Shown in pieces: positions 1 through 5,443 of a DNA stretch of 7,699 bases. Below the pieces are notes generated by a model that was not told the DNA's origin, did no database searches, and saw only the letters and a program-made list of their open reading frames with translations. Positions within the stretch are counted from its first letter, which is position 1. Each line of letters begins with the position of its first letter. The DNA lies in contig CAYFJO010000499.1 of NCBI GenBank assembly GCA_964343305.1, positions 1 to 7,699 of the forward strand, in the 5' to 3' direction. Both the position numbers and the translations under genes were made by a program. The stretch comes from CAYFJO01 sp964343305 (GTDB lineage: Bacteria; Planctomycetota; Planctomycetia; Pirellulales; Pirellulaceae).

Positions 1-59
1 CCATCCACCTCAAAAAAGACTACCACAAACCCCTTGTACTTTTTCAGCAGCTTGTGTAG
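1..59 (+). CDS. C-terminal tail of an upstream gene (partial)
   Basis: From base 3 the plus strand is open to a TAG at 57-59 and reads like a natural protein end (residues IHLKKDYHKPLVLFQQLV). The gene starts before the window, so its function cannot be told. Its stop lies 14 nt before the attC-like palindrome at 74-158, which is the usual gene-then-attC order of an integron cassette. The other two plus frames are also open over such a short stretch, so the call rests on composition and on the neighbouring palindrome. Confidence 0.35.
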   Translation, partial: IHLKKDYHKPLVLFQQLV

Positions 60-65
60 GCTGCA

Positions 66-461
66 ATGTTGCGGCCTAACGCGCAGGCGGTTGAGTTCCG
101 TAAGTCGCATTGTACCTGTTGGTTGCTTCGTGTTCACGGCTCTCGCTGCGTGTTAGGCCGTTTCTGTCTAGCCTTCATCGAGAACCCGCGCCCGCCGCGG
201 TGCGATAGGCCGACGCACGTTCGAGCTTTGCCTTCGTGCGTTCGGAGTGAAACTCCTGAGCAGCATAGCGTAACACTGTTCTTCAATAAGAAGTTCGCAG
301 ATGGCAAGAAGAGAGGCCATGCAAACTACAGAAAGACATGTTATCTCAACGCAGAACTTGACGCAGCAATGAGACTGCTTGCAGGTGATGTTAACCCCTC
401 GTTCTTCTATAAACCATTGCGTGAAGTCGCTTCACAAGACGAGCCTGATAATGACGTCTAA
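66..461 (+). CDS. Hypothetical protein, start uncertain; only the C-terminal half looks coding
   Basis: The frame is open from an ATG at 66, but that ATG lies before the attC-like palindrome and the first half reads as low-quality, cysteine/arginine-rich sequence. From about base 260 to the TAA at 459-461 the peptide looks natural (FFNKKFADGKKRGHANYR, then a short helix AELDAAMRLLAGDV, then an acidic end). No in-frame ATG opens that part; the nearest candidate is CTG at 276, and no ribosome site is visible. It may be a gene fragment, a gene with an unusual start, or the C-terminal half of a frameshifted gene. No family recognised. Confidence 0.35.
   Translation: MLRPNAQAVEFRKSHCTCWLLRVHGSRCVLGRFCLAFIENPRPPRCDRPTHVRALPSCVRSETPEQHSVTLFFNKKFADGKKRGHANYRKTCYLNAELDAAMRLLAGDVNPSFFYKPLREVASQDEPDNDV
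74..158 (+). other. attC-like imperfect palindrome (possible integron cassette site)
   Basis: The site starts with GCCTAAC (74-80, fits RYYYAAC) and ends with GTTAGGC (152-158, fits GTTRRRY), the outer boxes of integron attC sites. The arms extend to CGGCCTAACGCGCAG (72-86) and CTGCGTGTTAGGCCG (146-160), fully paired apart from one G-T wobble. The length of 85 nt and the position just after a stop codon fit an attC. Against this, the usual unpaired spacer between the R and L boxes is paired here, no second copy is seen and no integrase gene is in the window. It could instead be an RNA hairpin or terminator. Confidence 0.35.
210..245 (+). other. Hairpin
   Basis: CCGA+CGCACG (210-219) pairs with CGTGCG (235-240) and TCGG (242-245), leaving T241 bulged and a 15-nt loop. 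A smaller hairpin GGAGT-GAA-ACTCC follows at once. With the 72-160 palindrome this makes 60-260 a structured stretch, unlike a coding region. Confidence 0.35.
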
Positions 462-638
462 GCGTTCAACTGTTCAACATTAAATGCTGAACACCAGGGC
501 AGGTTCTTTTTAGCGTAGTATTGGCAAATCTCAGCAGTTCTTGCGTCATGCCGTGTATTCAACGGGACTTCACTGAACATTGGCATATGGGTGTACGACA
601 AGTTTTTCTTTGAGGCCATTATCACCCAGGAGAAGGCA
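462..638. other. Non-coding stretch with a small palindrome
   Basis: No convincing gene. TGTTCA-aCAT (471-480), a TAA spacer and ATGc-TGAACA (484-493) form an inverted repeat 10 nt after the stop at 461. GTTCAAC is directly repeated at 464-470 and 472-478. The palindrome could be a weak terminator (a T5 run follows about 15 nt later) or a protein site. Confidence 0.3.
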
Positions 639-887
639 ATGACTAGCGAGGCTTCGCCTCAGACCAACGATGCATGTAGACTATCTTTCGTGGATTCTTC
701 GCTCGCCGTTTATGCCAACATCGCGATAACCAACAGCGGCATCAAAGCGTCGATAGGACGCGTACTTACCCAGCCGCACGCGGGCAACGAACAACGAAGA
801 ACCTGCAATGCACCCCCGTTTGAACAATGGGGAGGGGGAATGTGTACTTGCCTCAATACTTTGACTCGAAACTTGACTCGTTTGTAA
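639..887 (+). CDS. Doubtful small ORF with a good ribosome site
   Basis: An ATG at 639 is preceded by AGGAGAAGG at good spacing and opens an 82-codon frame (MTSEASPQTND...) ending TAA at 885-887. The first half (VDSSLAVYANIAITNSGIKASIGRV) is plausible protein. The second half (EQRRTCNAPPFEQWGGGMCTC) looks like random translation, so a frameshift or decay is likely. A GAGGC-TTC-GCCTC hairpin sits within the first codons. Two minus-strand frames are also open here, so the call is weak. No family recognised. Confidence 0.2.
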   Translation: MTSEASPQTNDACRLSFVDSSLAVYANIAITNSGIKASIGRVLTQPHAGNEQRRTCNAPPFEQWGGGMCTCLNTLTRNLTRL

Positions 888-960
888 ACAGAAATCGTAG
901 TCAAGCCTTCTAGTCAGTTCACTCAAGCCACGGGCATCGAGCCCGACGTGCTTTATGAAC

Positions 961-1223
961 TCAATCAAGCAATGCACGCAACAGGTTTGGGAAAAGCAGC
1001 TTTTCGGAAGTTACGCCGCGACCACGGTTCTGCGCGTTTTCTACATTTCTCGCAAAGCGTTCGTGAAAGGCAATGAGTTGATCACGGCTATCGAACGTGG
1101 TGCCAAATCGGAAAAGTGAAAACGGCGAAGTCTCAGGTTGACCTAACCAAGCGGCGTTTCTTCTGGCTGCATTTCCCACGGCGATACTTTGGCTCTTCGC
1201 TCTTGTTTAGCTTGGGCAATCAT
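961..1223 (-). pseudogene. Possible frameshifted small gene at the end of the minus-strand operon
   Basis: An ATG at 1223 follows AAGGAG about 9 nt upstream and starts a natural-looking peptide (MIAQAKQERRAKVSPWEMQP) that stops after 26 codons at 1143. Moving to the -1 frame near 1145-1160 gives a continuous product of about 85 aa (…QPETSPFSLFRFGTTFDSRD… ending LLRALLD at 961). It overlaps the end of the preceding gene by 17 nt, in line with the operon's style. The needed correction is one missing base, as in the neighbour at 1207-1478. Alternative: a 54-aa plus-strand ORF at 955-1119 covers the same bases and also looks plausible. No family recognised. Confidence 0.3.
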
Positions 1224-1478
1224 GGCGCGCTATCTCCTTAACAGTCTTGAACGTTGCGGTTGTGGGGTCGTACTGGGTGGTGAAGCCAACTTGATCCAGC
1301 AGCACGTGCATAATGCCCCAGGCGCACTGGTTATTGACGTGCAAGTTTTTGGATCGGGAAGGGCTGGCAAGAATGGCAATCCGGGATAGGCACCGGCGAG
1401 GCCGCCCAGCGAGCCCCACAAGAAACCGATAATGTCGTTCCACGTCCAGGGGCCGTCAGGGCCGATCGTTTCACTCAC
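1207..1478 (-). pseudogene. Small hydrophobic protein gene with an apparent single-base frameshift
   Basis: A GTG at 1478, 10 nt after the stop of the RD-rich gene, opens a frame with a glycine-rich hydrophobic stretch (WTWNDIIGFLWGSLGGLAGAY, then PGLPFLPALPDPK). Natural-looking sequence then continues in the -1 frame (HVNNQCAWGIMHVLLDQVG… ending at TAA 1207-1209). The change falls at a run of five A on the minus strand (T run 1346-1350); adding one A joins the halves into about 90 aa. Likely membrane-associated. It may be a true pseudogene, a homopolymer error in the assembly, or slippage on the AAA codon, which can re-pair in the -1 frame; no canonical XXXYYYZ heptamer lies in phase. Confidence 0.5.
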
Positions 1479-1488
1479 CCAATAGCGG

Positions 1489-2067
1489 TCACTTGTCGTC
1501 GTCGTCACGTGGCCGGTCCGTTTCGCGAGGCCTGTCGTCGTCGTCGTCACGTGGCCGGTCACCTTGGCGGGGACGATCTCGTTCGTAACGGCTTTTGCCG
1601 CGGATGGCTTGGACTTCGCGCCGAAGCTGTTGAACTTGTTCCTGTAGCTCGCGAATGATGGCGATCAGTTCGCGCTCGCGAGGCGTCCAGTCGCGGCGTT
1701 CTCCATCGCGTCGGGCTTGGTCAGGTCGTCGGTCACCGTCGCGCTCCCGATCAACTTCTCGTGGACGGTCGCCTTCTCGCTCTCGATTACCTTCACGTTC
1801 GCGGTCGCCTTCGCGCTCGCCGCGTGGTTGTTCACGTTCACCGCGCTCGCGATCTCGCGCGTCGCCGTCGCGTTTTCGTTCACCTTCGCGCGGACGATCA
1901 TCGTCATCCGCTAGAACTTGTGCCACTTGGTCGCCGACAAAGCCAGTCGCGACCACCCAAAACGTGAGCGGGAGCACGATCATCAACACTCCAATCGGCC
2001 ACCAACGGCTGGTTTGTTTCGATGGCGCAAGTCCCAAGACGTTGCGCACGCGGTTGAGCAGGTTCAT
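1489..2067 (-). CDS. Single-pass membrane protein with Arg/Asp/Glu-rich low-complexity tail
   Basis: 192 aa. A basic N-terminus (1-22) precedes one hydrophobic segment (about 23-45, WPIGVLMIVLPLTFWVVATG), then an acidic DDDD (54-57) and a long tail of RE/RD/PRE/GDR units. A helical, probably coiled-coil stretch (about 127-155, RERELIAIIRELQEQVQQL) sits near the end, followed by two DRPRDDDD units. Most of it should lie on one side of the membrane as an extended charged tether. The ATG overlaps the stop of the ATPase gene (ATGA), and the SD GGAGGAG lies inside the ATPase's last codons, so translation is likely coupled. The biased DNA opens long false frames on the other strand. Function unknown; repeated acidic/basic tails of this kind are common in planctomycete proteins (recollection). 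Confidence 0.75.
   Translation of the reverse strand: MNLLNRVRNVLGLAPSKQTSRWWPIGVLMIVLPLTFWVVATGFVGDQVAQVLADDDDRPREGERKRDGDARDRERGEREQPRGEREGDREREGNREREGDRPREVDRERDGDRRPDQARRDGERRDWTPRERELIAIIRELQEQVQQLRREVQAIRGKSRYERDRPRQGDRPRDDDDDRPRETDRPRDDDDK
1495..1560 (-). repeat. In-frame 24-bp direct repeat (two copies) in the RD-rich gene
   Basis: A 24-bp segment (four GTC units, then ACGTGGCCGGTC on the plus strand) occurs at 1495-1518 and identically at 1537-1560, 42 nt (14 codons) apart. It encodes the repeated DRPRDDDD at the protein's C-terminus. Such a repeat can expand or shrink in frame. Confidence 0.8.
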
Positions 2068-2513
2068 GTGGGGTTCTCCTCCAGACGCGGCAACCGAAAT
2101 GGGTCGTAGCGAAACAGCACCTTATAACTTGGCCGCAGATAATGCACTCGGTCGAGTAACGCCGAGTTGCCTGTTTCTTCTGCAAGTCGGATGATCGTGC
2201 CAAGAATGGCATCGGCGCAGTCGCCGTGAGGGTCGAGGAACGAGACACCCATTCCCATATCGATCCATGTATCCACGATTAGCTTGGTCAGAAGGCGGCT
2301 CTTTCCGGACCCACTCATTCCGAGTAGGGCCACGTGACGTTTCAACTGTTTCTTGCTGAGGCAAAACGGCGTCGCCTGTAGCTGCCCGGCACGCTTGCCA
2401 TTTATGAGTTCGCCGAGGACAATCGGCGCGTTTTTTTGCAGGAGCTTTGAGCGTCGTCGCCTGTGGGCATCCTCACGGCGAATCGCAAATGTCGAGCCAG
2501 AATGTTCAATCAT
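2064..2513 (-). CDS. Truncated P-loop ATPase of the VirD4/TraG-like DNA-transfer type
   Basis: 149 aa. The N-terminus (1-45) is basic. A Walker A motif GMSGSGKS (65-72) follows HVALL, then the signature FLDPHGD (92-98), and later YLRPSYKVLFRYDPF (125-139), matching the VIYFDP…NP(F/L) element of conjugative coupling and HerA-like ATPases. In that family several hundred more residues follow, with Walker B and the arginine finger; here the protein stops ten residues after DPF. It is therefore truncated, or a stand-alone nucleotide-binding half. I chose ATG 2513 over the upstream ATG 2576 because AAGGAGAAGGGG lies just before it; it overlaps the preceding gene by 8 nt. Its stop overlaps the next start. 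Without Walker B, ATP hydrolysis is doubtful. Confidence 0.85.
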   Translation of the reverse strand: MIEHSGSTFAIRREDAHRRRRSKLLQKNAPIVLGELINGKRAGQLQATPFCLSKKQLKRHVALLGMSGSGKSRLLTKLIVDTWIDMGMGVSFLDPHGDCADAILGTIIRLAEETGNSALLDRVHYLRPSYKVLFRYDPFRLPRLEENPT

Positions 2514-3069
2514 GATTTTCCCCTTCTCCTTGATGAAAGCGGTAGAGTCGATCCAAAAGGTCTTGTTTCTGCACAAGTAGGTTCATGATTTCCTGTTGAA
2601 TATCCGCGGGATCATGATCATCACTCTGTTGAAGAAGCACGATGTCCTGATCGATGTCTTCAACTTCCTGCCGGATGTATGTAATCATTTCATGGAACGC
2701 CTGCTCCGCCGGTGCCGGTAGTCCCTGCGGTCGAACTCCGCCTTCGATTGCCGGTATGCCGTCCTGTCGAAATACTTCGGGCATTCGAGGATCTCTGAGA
2801 ATTTGCTCAACGTCTCCGCGAAATGTTAGCGCCCATCTGGCGAATGTCGGTCCAAACTTACAAATCGCAAAATACATGGTGACGACGATGAAAATCACGA
2901 TGATGGCGTTGATCAAAATGTAAATGACAACGCCTACGATGAACCCGAGAAACGCCGTGCCCTTTTTCTCGTCGTCAGTCTGACCGGGCCGCATCAGCAT
3001 CGCAGCGGCGATACAGCCACCCACGATCGCGATTACCAAACGAACTGACTCAATTCCACTGACTTCCAC
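2506..3069 (-). CDS. Two-segment membrane protein with cytoplasmic coiled-coil tail
   Basis: 187 aa from a GTG start that shares a base with the preceding stop (TAGTG), with GAGGCGG upstream as SD. Hydrophobic segments lie at about 10-26 (RLVIAIVGGCIAAAMLM) and 38-70 (GTAFLGFIVGVVIYILINAIIVIF). The soluble tail has a helical, acidic heptad-like region from about 125 to 180 (EMITYIRQEVEDIDQDIVLLQQ…IMNLLVQKQDLLDRLYRFHQ), suggesting an oligomeric coiled coil. It sits between another membrane protein and the P-loop ATPase with overlapping genes, so it may anchor or gate that ATPase; that role is inferred from context only. Family not recognised. Confidence 0.8.
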   Translation of the reverse strand: MEVSGIESVRLVIAIVGGCIAAAMLMRPGQTDDEKKGTAFLGFIVGVVIYILINAIIVIFIVVTMYFAICKFGPTFARWALTFRGDVEQILRDPRMPEVFRQDGIPAIEGGVRPQGLPAPAEQAFHEMITYIRQEVEDIDQDIVLLQQSDDHDPADIQQEIMNLLVQKQDLLDRLYRFHQGEGENHD

Positions 3070-3383
3070 TACTTCCGCCTCTTGGAGATCTTTGGATACA
3101 CCGTGAATTCCGCATCAATGTAATCAGGTTCGTCGTCATGTCGATCGTCTTCCCTGGCGTCGTCCACGATCGTTGTTGCCCGGGAAGTGCCCTGAAACTT
3201 CCCCATCAAAAAAACCAGCAACGTCCCCGTGCCAACAGCCAAGGCCAATGCGGGATACATCCACGCCAGCGCCCCAGCGATGATCGCCACCCAAACGCCG
3301 TCCCAGCGAAAAAGGGCGAGGACTGCAAAGTATGTTGACATTGTGATAATGACGCGATCGAGTTGCTCGAATTCAGGGTTCAT
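3069..3383 (-). CDS. Small membrane protein, first gene of the minus-strand operon
   Basis: 104 aa. Two or three hydrophobic stretches lie between residues 11 and 61 (VIITMSTYFAVLALF; VWVAIIAGALAWMYPALALAVGTGTLLVFLMG), followed by a hydrophilic tail with an acidic block (DDAREDDRHDDEPD) and a basic end (KISKRRK). The ATG at 3383 has GGTGGA about 6 nt upstream; another ATG 5 nt earlier is out of frame and stops at once. It opens an operon of at least four genes with overlapping or near-abutting ends. The operon faces the replication-relaxation gene across a 440-bp control region. Family not recognised. Confidence 0.8.
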   Translation of the reverse strand: MNPEFEQLDRVIITMSTYFAVLALFRWDGVWVAIIAGALAWMYPALALAVGTGTLLVFLMGKFQGTSRATTIVDDAREDDRHDDEPDYIDAEFTVYPKISKRRK

Positions 3384-3512
3384 TGCATTCCACCAAAAAA
3401 GGCGAAGACGACAAGGAAGTTTTCGTGGGTTGCGTGGCTACAAAGTGTTGAAAGCGCCACAGCTTCACAAATACAACACCGTCAAAGATCCGACAATAAA
3501 GTGGAAGCCCGA

Positions 3513-3597
3513 TTGCACGACATGCAACGAAGTTGCACAGGATGCAACAACAACTGTTGCACGGCCTGCAATGTCAGAACCGTTGCACGAGATGCAA
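3513..3597. promoter_or_regulatory. Four-copy operator/iteron array, TTGCAC-N4-TGCAA
   Basis: Four 15-bp palindromes, each TTGCAC plus four variable bases plus TGCAA, lie at 3513-3527, 3533-3547, 3557-3571 and 3583-3597, at steps of 20, 24 and 26 bp. Three have an outer G and three an outer C (GTTGCA…TGCAAC). The eight half-sites alternate, so palindromes also form between copies (TGCAAC-GAA-GTTGCA; TGCAACA-ACAAC-TGTTGCA). Identical arms with variable centres are typical of dimer-binding sites. The array starts 130 bp upstream of the minus operon's ATG and ends 22 bp before the plus-strand -35 box. The likely ligand is the winged-helix protein at 3824-4714, by inference. Confidence 0.7.
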
Positions 3598-3619
3598 CGG
3601 AAAATCAGCAGCGCGAATC

Positions 3620-3648
3620 TTGACGACCAACACAGCAGCTCGTATTTT
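3620..3648 (+). promoter_or_regulatory. Sigma70-type promoter for the replication-relaxation gene
   Basis: TTGACG (3620-3625), a 17-nt spacer and TATTTT (3643-3648), then an AT-rich run. The likely start is near 3655, giving a leader of about 170 nt before ATG 3824. The operator array ends 22 bp upstream of the -35 box, so a bound protein could activate or repress it. Confidence 0.5.
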
Positions 3649-3697
3649 TTAAATATCCGAACAATCTTGTTTGGCCTCCGGTGACGACTTGGCGGTT

Positions 3698-3713
3698 ATC
3701 GCAGTTTTGCGAT
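3698..3713 (+). other. Small leader hairpin
   Basis: ATCGCA (3698-3703), loop GTTT, TGCGAT (3708-3713): a perfect 6-bp inverted repeat in the predicted leader of the replication-relaxation gene. It may be a protein site or an RNA hairpin. Confidence 0.4.
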
Positions 3714-3750
3714 GCAGCCCGGTTGCTCGGTTGAATAATCATTCTTCGAC

Positions 3751-3786
3751 ATGCCGAGGCTCCACCCTCTCTGAGCCACTCGGCAT
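3751..3786 (+). other. Strong leader hairpin, attenuator-like
   Basis: ATGCCGAG (3751-3758) pairs perfectly with CTCGGCAT (3779-3786), and GCTC (3759-3762) pairs inside with GAGC (3773-3776), leaving two bases bulged and a 10-nt loop CACCCTCTCT. CTCTTTGTTT follows, so it could end transcription weakly before the ATG at 3824. Its loop and closing bases resemble the 29-nt hairpin repeats at 5962, 6481 and 6992. Confidence 0.5.
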
Positions 3787-3823
3787 CTCTTTGTTTACTC
3801 GCCTACTTCATCTGGATTGAAGA

Positions 3824-4714
3824 ATGATCACCGACCGCGATCTCGACTTCCTCTTTTCCCTCGCTGTGTATTACGTACTCAGCCGCCATCAGGTGCAGAA
3901 ACTGTGCTTTAAGACTGACAAGACCGGCCGAGTCACGCGCCGACGATCAGATAAACTCGTCAAGCAGGGGCTCATCAACCGGCACCGGGCCGAGGTTCGG
4001 TATCCTAACTCTGCACCAGCGGGCTCCGTCTACTATCCATCCGAAAAGGGCAACCAGCTTCTGGCCGAGCATACAGGCGACGATGCGTACCTGCTCACGC
4101 CGACGCAGCGTCCGCAGTCCCATCACATCATGCATTGGCTGGCCTGCAGCGACACGCATATAACGTTTGATGCGGCGATCGAAGCGCAAAACCGTGTGCA
4201 ATGTGAACGATGGATCAACGAGTGGGATATTTGCAACATAGACGAAACGAATCCGGAACGTCGATTCCGGCTCTATACGCTCTTGGAAGATCATCCGCGC
4301 CTCGTCTGTGCGATGGATGCAGCGTTTCTGCTGTCCGTCACGATTGCGGCGAGTACATTTTTGAAAGTTTTCTATCTAGAACAAGACCGTGGAACAACGG
4401 GTGCGCTGCAAGTGGCGGCCCGTAAACACAAAGGTTACGCCGAGCTTGCTAAGCGGCAGTGCCATCGCATGCATTTCCCTGAAACCAACGTTGATACATT
4501 TACGGTGCTATGTATCGCGCATACACCTGGTCGCCGGGATGCGCTCCGGCGCGCGTTTAAGGGAAGGGACGGCAGTTCCCTTTGGAAATTTGCCTCCGCC
4601 ACCGAACTCACGGTGGATTCGTTTCTCTTTGCGCCGGTTTGGTATCCAGTCATCGGCGATCCTATGCCGTTGGTGAAGTTGGAACAGCTAGACAAAACCG
4701 GATTAACGTCGTGA
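3824..4714 (+). CDS. Replication-relaxation family protein (winged-helix DNA binding)
   Basis: 296 aa. The N-terminus (about 1-75: ITDRDLDFLFSLAVYYVLS, then HQVQKLCF, RRRSDKLVKQGLINRH) has the winged-helix pattern of the replication-relaxation family (Pfam Replic_Relax type). YYPSEKGNQLL follows, then a C-terminal core with DAAFLL, FYLEQDRGT, a helix KHKGYAELAKRQ and TVLCIAHTPGRRDALRRAF, the family's conserved order. Such proteins occur on plasmids and conjugative elements and are linked to plasmid replication or DNA relaxation; the exact biochemistry is poorly known. The glutamate and aspartate in LEQDRGT recall nuclease-fold cores, but activity cannot be claimed. The start has only a weak SD (GGATTGAAG). 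It is divergent from the membrane/ATPase operon and is the best candidate to bind the TTGCA array. Confidence 0.85.
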   Translation: MITDRDLDFLFSLAVYYVLSRHQVQKLCFKTDKTGRVTRRRSDKLVKQGLINRHRAEVRYPNSAPAGSVYYPSEKGNQLLAEHTGDDAYLLTPTQRPQSHHIMHWLACSDTHITFDAAIEAQNRVQCERWINEWDICNIDETNPERRFRLYTLLEDHPRLVCAMDAAFLLSVTIAASTFLKVFYLEQDRGTTGALQVAARKHKGYAELAKRQCHRMHFPETNVDTFTVLCIAHTPGRRDALRRAFKGRDGSSLWKFASATELTVDSFLFAPVWYPVIGDPMPLVKLEQLDKTGLTS

Positions 4715-4715
4715 A

Positions 4716-4771
4716 AAACACAAACAACATACAACTACAACCAACAAGGCAGGGAACAACTTGCTTTGTCG
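4716..4771 (+). repeat. Left arm of an imperfect inverted repeat (A/C-rich outer end)
   Basis: AAACACAAACA (4716-4726), an insert, then a 35-nt block at 4737-4771 beginning ACAACCAACA and containing GGGAACA and TTGC. Read on the opposite strand, 5286-5238 carries the same AAACACAAACA and a 35-nt block matching at 28 of 35 positions. It starts right after the stop of the replication-relaxation gene. Confidence 0.55.
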
Positions 4772-5017
4772 CGCAGCGGCAAATGCGAACTCAATCGGTT
4801 GGCAATTTGACGTTCGCGGGGATGACGGGCCGTACTCCTTTTGCAGCCGAAACCTCGTCAAAAAATCCGTGCAGACAACCCAGAGATGGGGTGACCGCCT
4901 GGATGACCGGCAGGTGTCCATCCCCGGCCACCGGGCAGCCAGTTTGTTTGTTTTTTGTAAGTTGTTTGCCCACCACAGGTTGCGAGGTGCCTGGGCTCGC
5001 TTCGCGTTGCTTCGCGA

Positions 5018-5101
5018 CCCCAGGCCCTTCCGCCATCCTTGGGTACGCATATATGTCCTTGCGGCCTATGACGAATTCGGCTCCGCCGGAAGGGCCTGGG
5101 G
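5018..5101 (+). repeat. Inner 15-bp perfect inverted repeat with alternative partners
   Basis: CCCCAGGCCCTTCCG (5018-5032) is the exact reverse complement of CGGAAGGGCCTGGGG (5087-5101), with a 54-nt loop. CCTGGG at 4990-4995 can pair with CCCAGG 5019-5024 instead, and CTGGG 5096-5100 with CCCAG 5106-5110, so three mutually exclusive hairpins share the same arms. GCTTCGCG is directly repeated at 4999 and 5009 (10-bp step). Confidence 0.65.
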
Positions 5102-5237
5102 TGCGCCCAGTCACCTGTGCGGACAATTTCAACGTAATCCCAACGGTTCCGATTCACCGAATTCAAATGTGTCCACACTCGCCGAACGACGACCGCGGAC
5201 TCGTAATGGCAGTTCGAAGTGATCCTCGCTCGTCGTT

Positions 5238-5286
5238 CGCCAACGCAACCTGTTCCCACCCATGTTGGTTGTGGGTGTTTGTGTTT
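5238..5286 (-). repeat. Right arm of the imperfect inverted repeat
   Basis: On the minus strand this reads AAACACAAACA (5286-5276), then ACAACCAACA…GGGAACA…TTGC (5272-5238), aligned without gaps to 4737-4771 at 28 of 35 positions. With the left arm it brackets about 0.5 kb of non-coding DNA. I see no target-site duplication outside the arms. Confidence 0.55.
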
Positions 5287-5357
5287 GCTGTTGGTGTAGG
5301 TGTTTTTGTGTGTGTTTATGTGGGCTGTTTTGTTTGTGTTTGTGTGGGTTGTTGTGC
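5262..5357. repeat. G/T-rich, strand-biased low-complexity tract
   Basis: About 96 bp made almost wholly of G and T on the plus strand (GTTTGTGT, GGTGTAGGTG, TGTGTGTT units). The opposite A/C-rich composition appears on the plus strand at 4714-4746, so both arms of the inverted repeat are A/C-rich when read outward to inward. Such tracts open easily and are common near origins and recombination sites. Confidence 0.6.
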
Positions 5358-5443
5358 CGTCGTTTCCAAGCTTGTTCGGGTCAATGTCTTTGCAATTTTT
5401 CTTATCCGATTTTTCGTTGGTTCTTCTTCTGATTTCAAGCAGC

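Larger units (their letters stand above)
3384..3823. other. Divergent intergenic control region
   Basis: A 440-bp stretch between the minus-strand operon and the plus-strand replication-relaxation gene. It holds the TTGCA palindrome array, a sigma70-type promoter, an AT-rich patch around 3643-3657 and two leader hairpins. I found no gene in it. Its layout suits autoregulated control of both operons or an origin or transfer region. Confidence 0.6.

Noticed and set aside
955..1119. 54-aa plus-strand ORF (MNSIKQC…RGAKSEK)
   Set aside because: The peptide looks fairly natural, but it has no ribosome site, overlaps the minus-strand candidate at 961-1223, and a third plus frame is also open there. 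I could not decide between strands, so only the minus-strand reading, which fits the operon, is listed at low confidence.
1655..2194. Long plus-strand ORF rich in SRSRSPSR
   Set aside because: It is the antisense shadow of the RD/RE-rich minus-strand gene; the biased DNA removes stops in all frames.
2621..2631. An 11-nt match (GATCATCACTC type) to the 29-nt repeat inside the membrane-protein gene
   Set aside because: Short, lacks the GAGTGA arm and the CTCTCCG core, and is explained by the coding sequence.
3513..3597. The TTGCA array read as a CRISPR array
   Set aside because: The units are 15-bp palindromes separated by only 5-11 bp, too short for CRISPR repeats and spacers.
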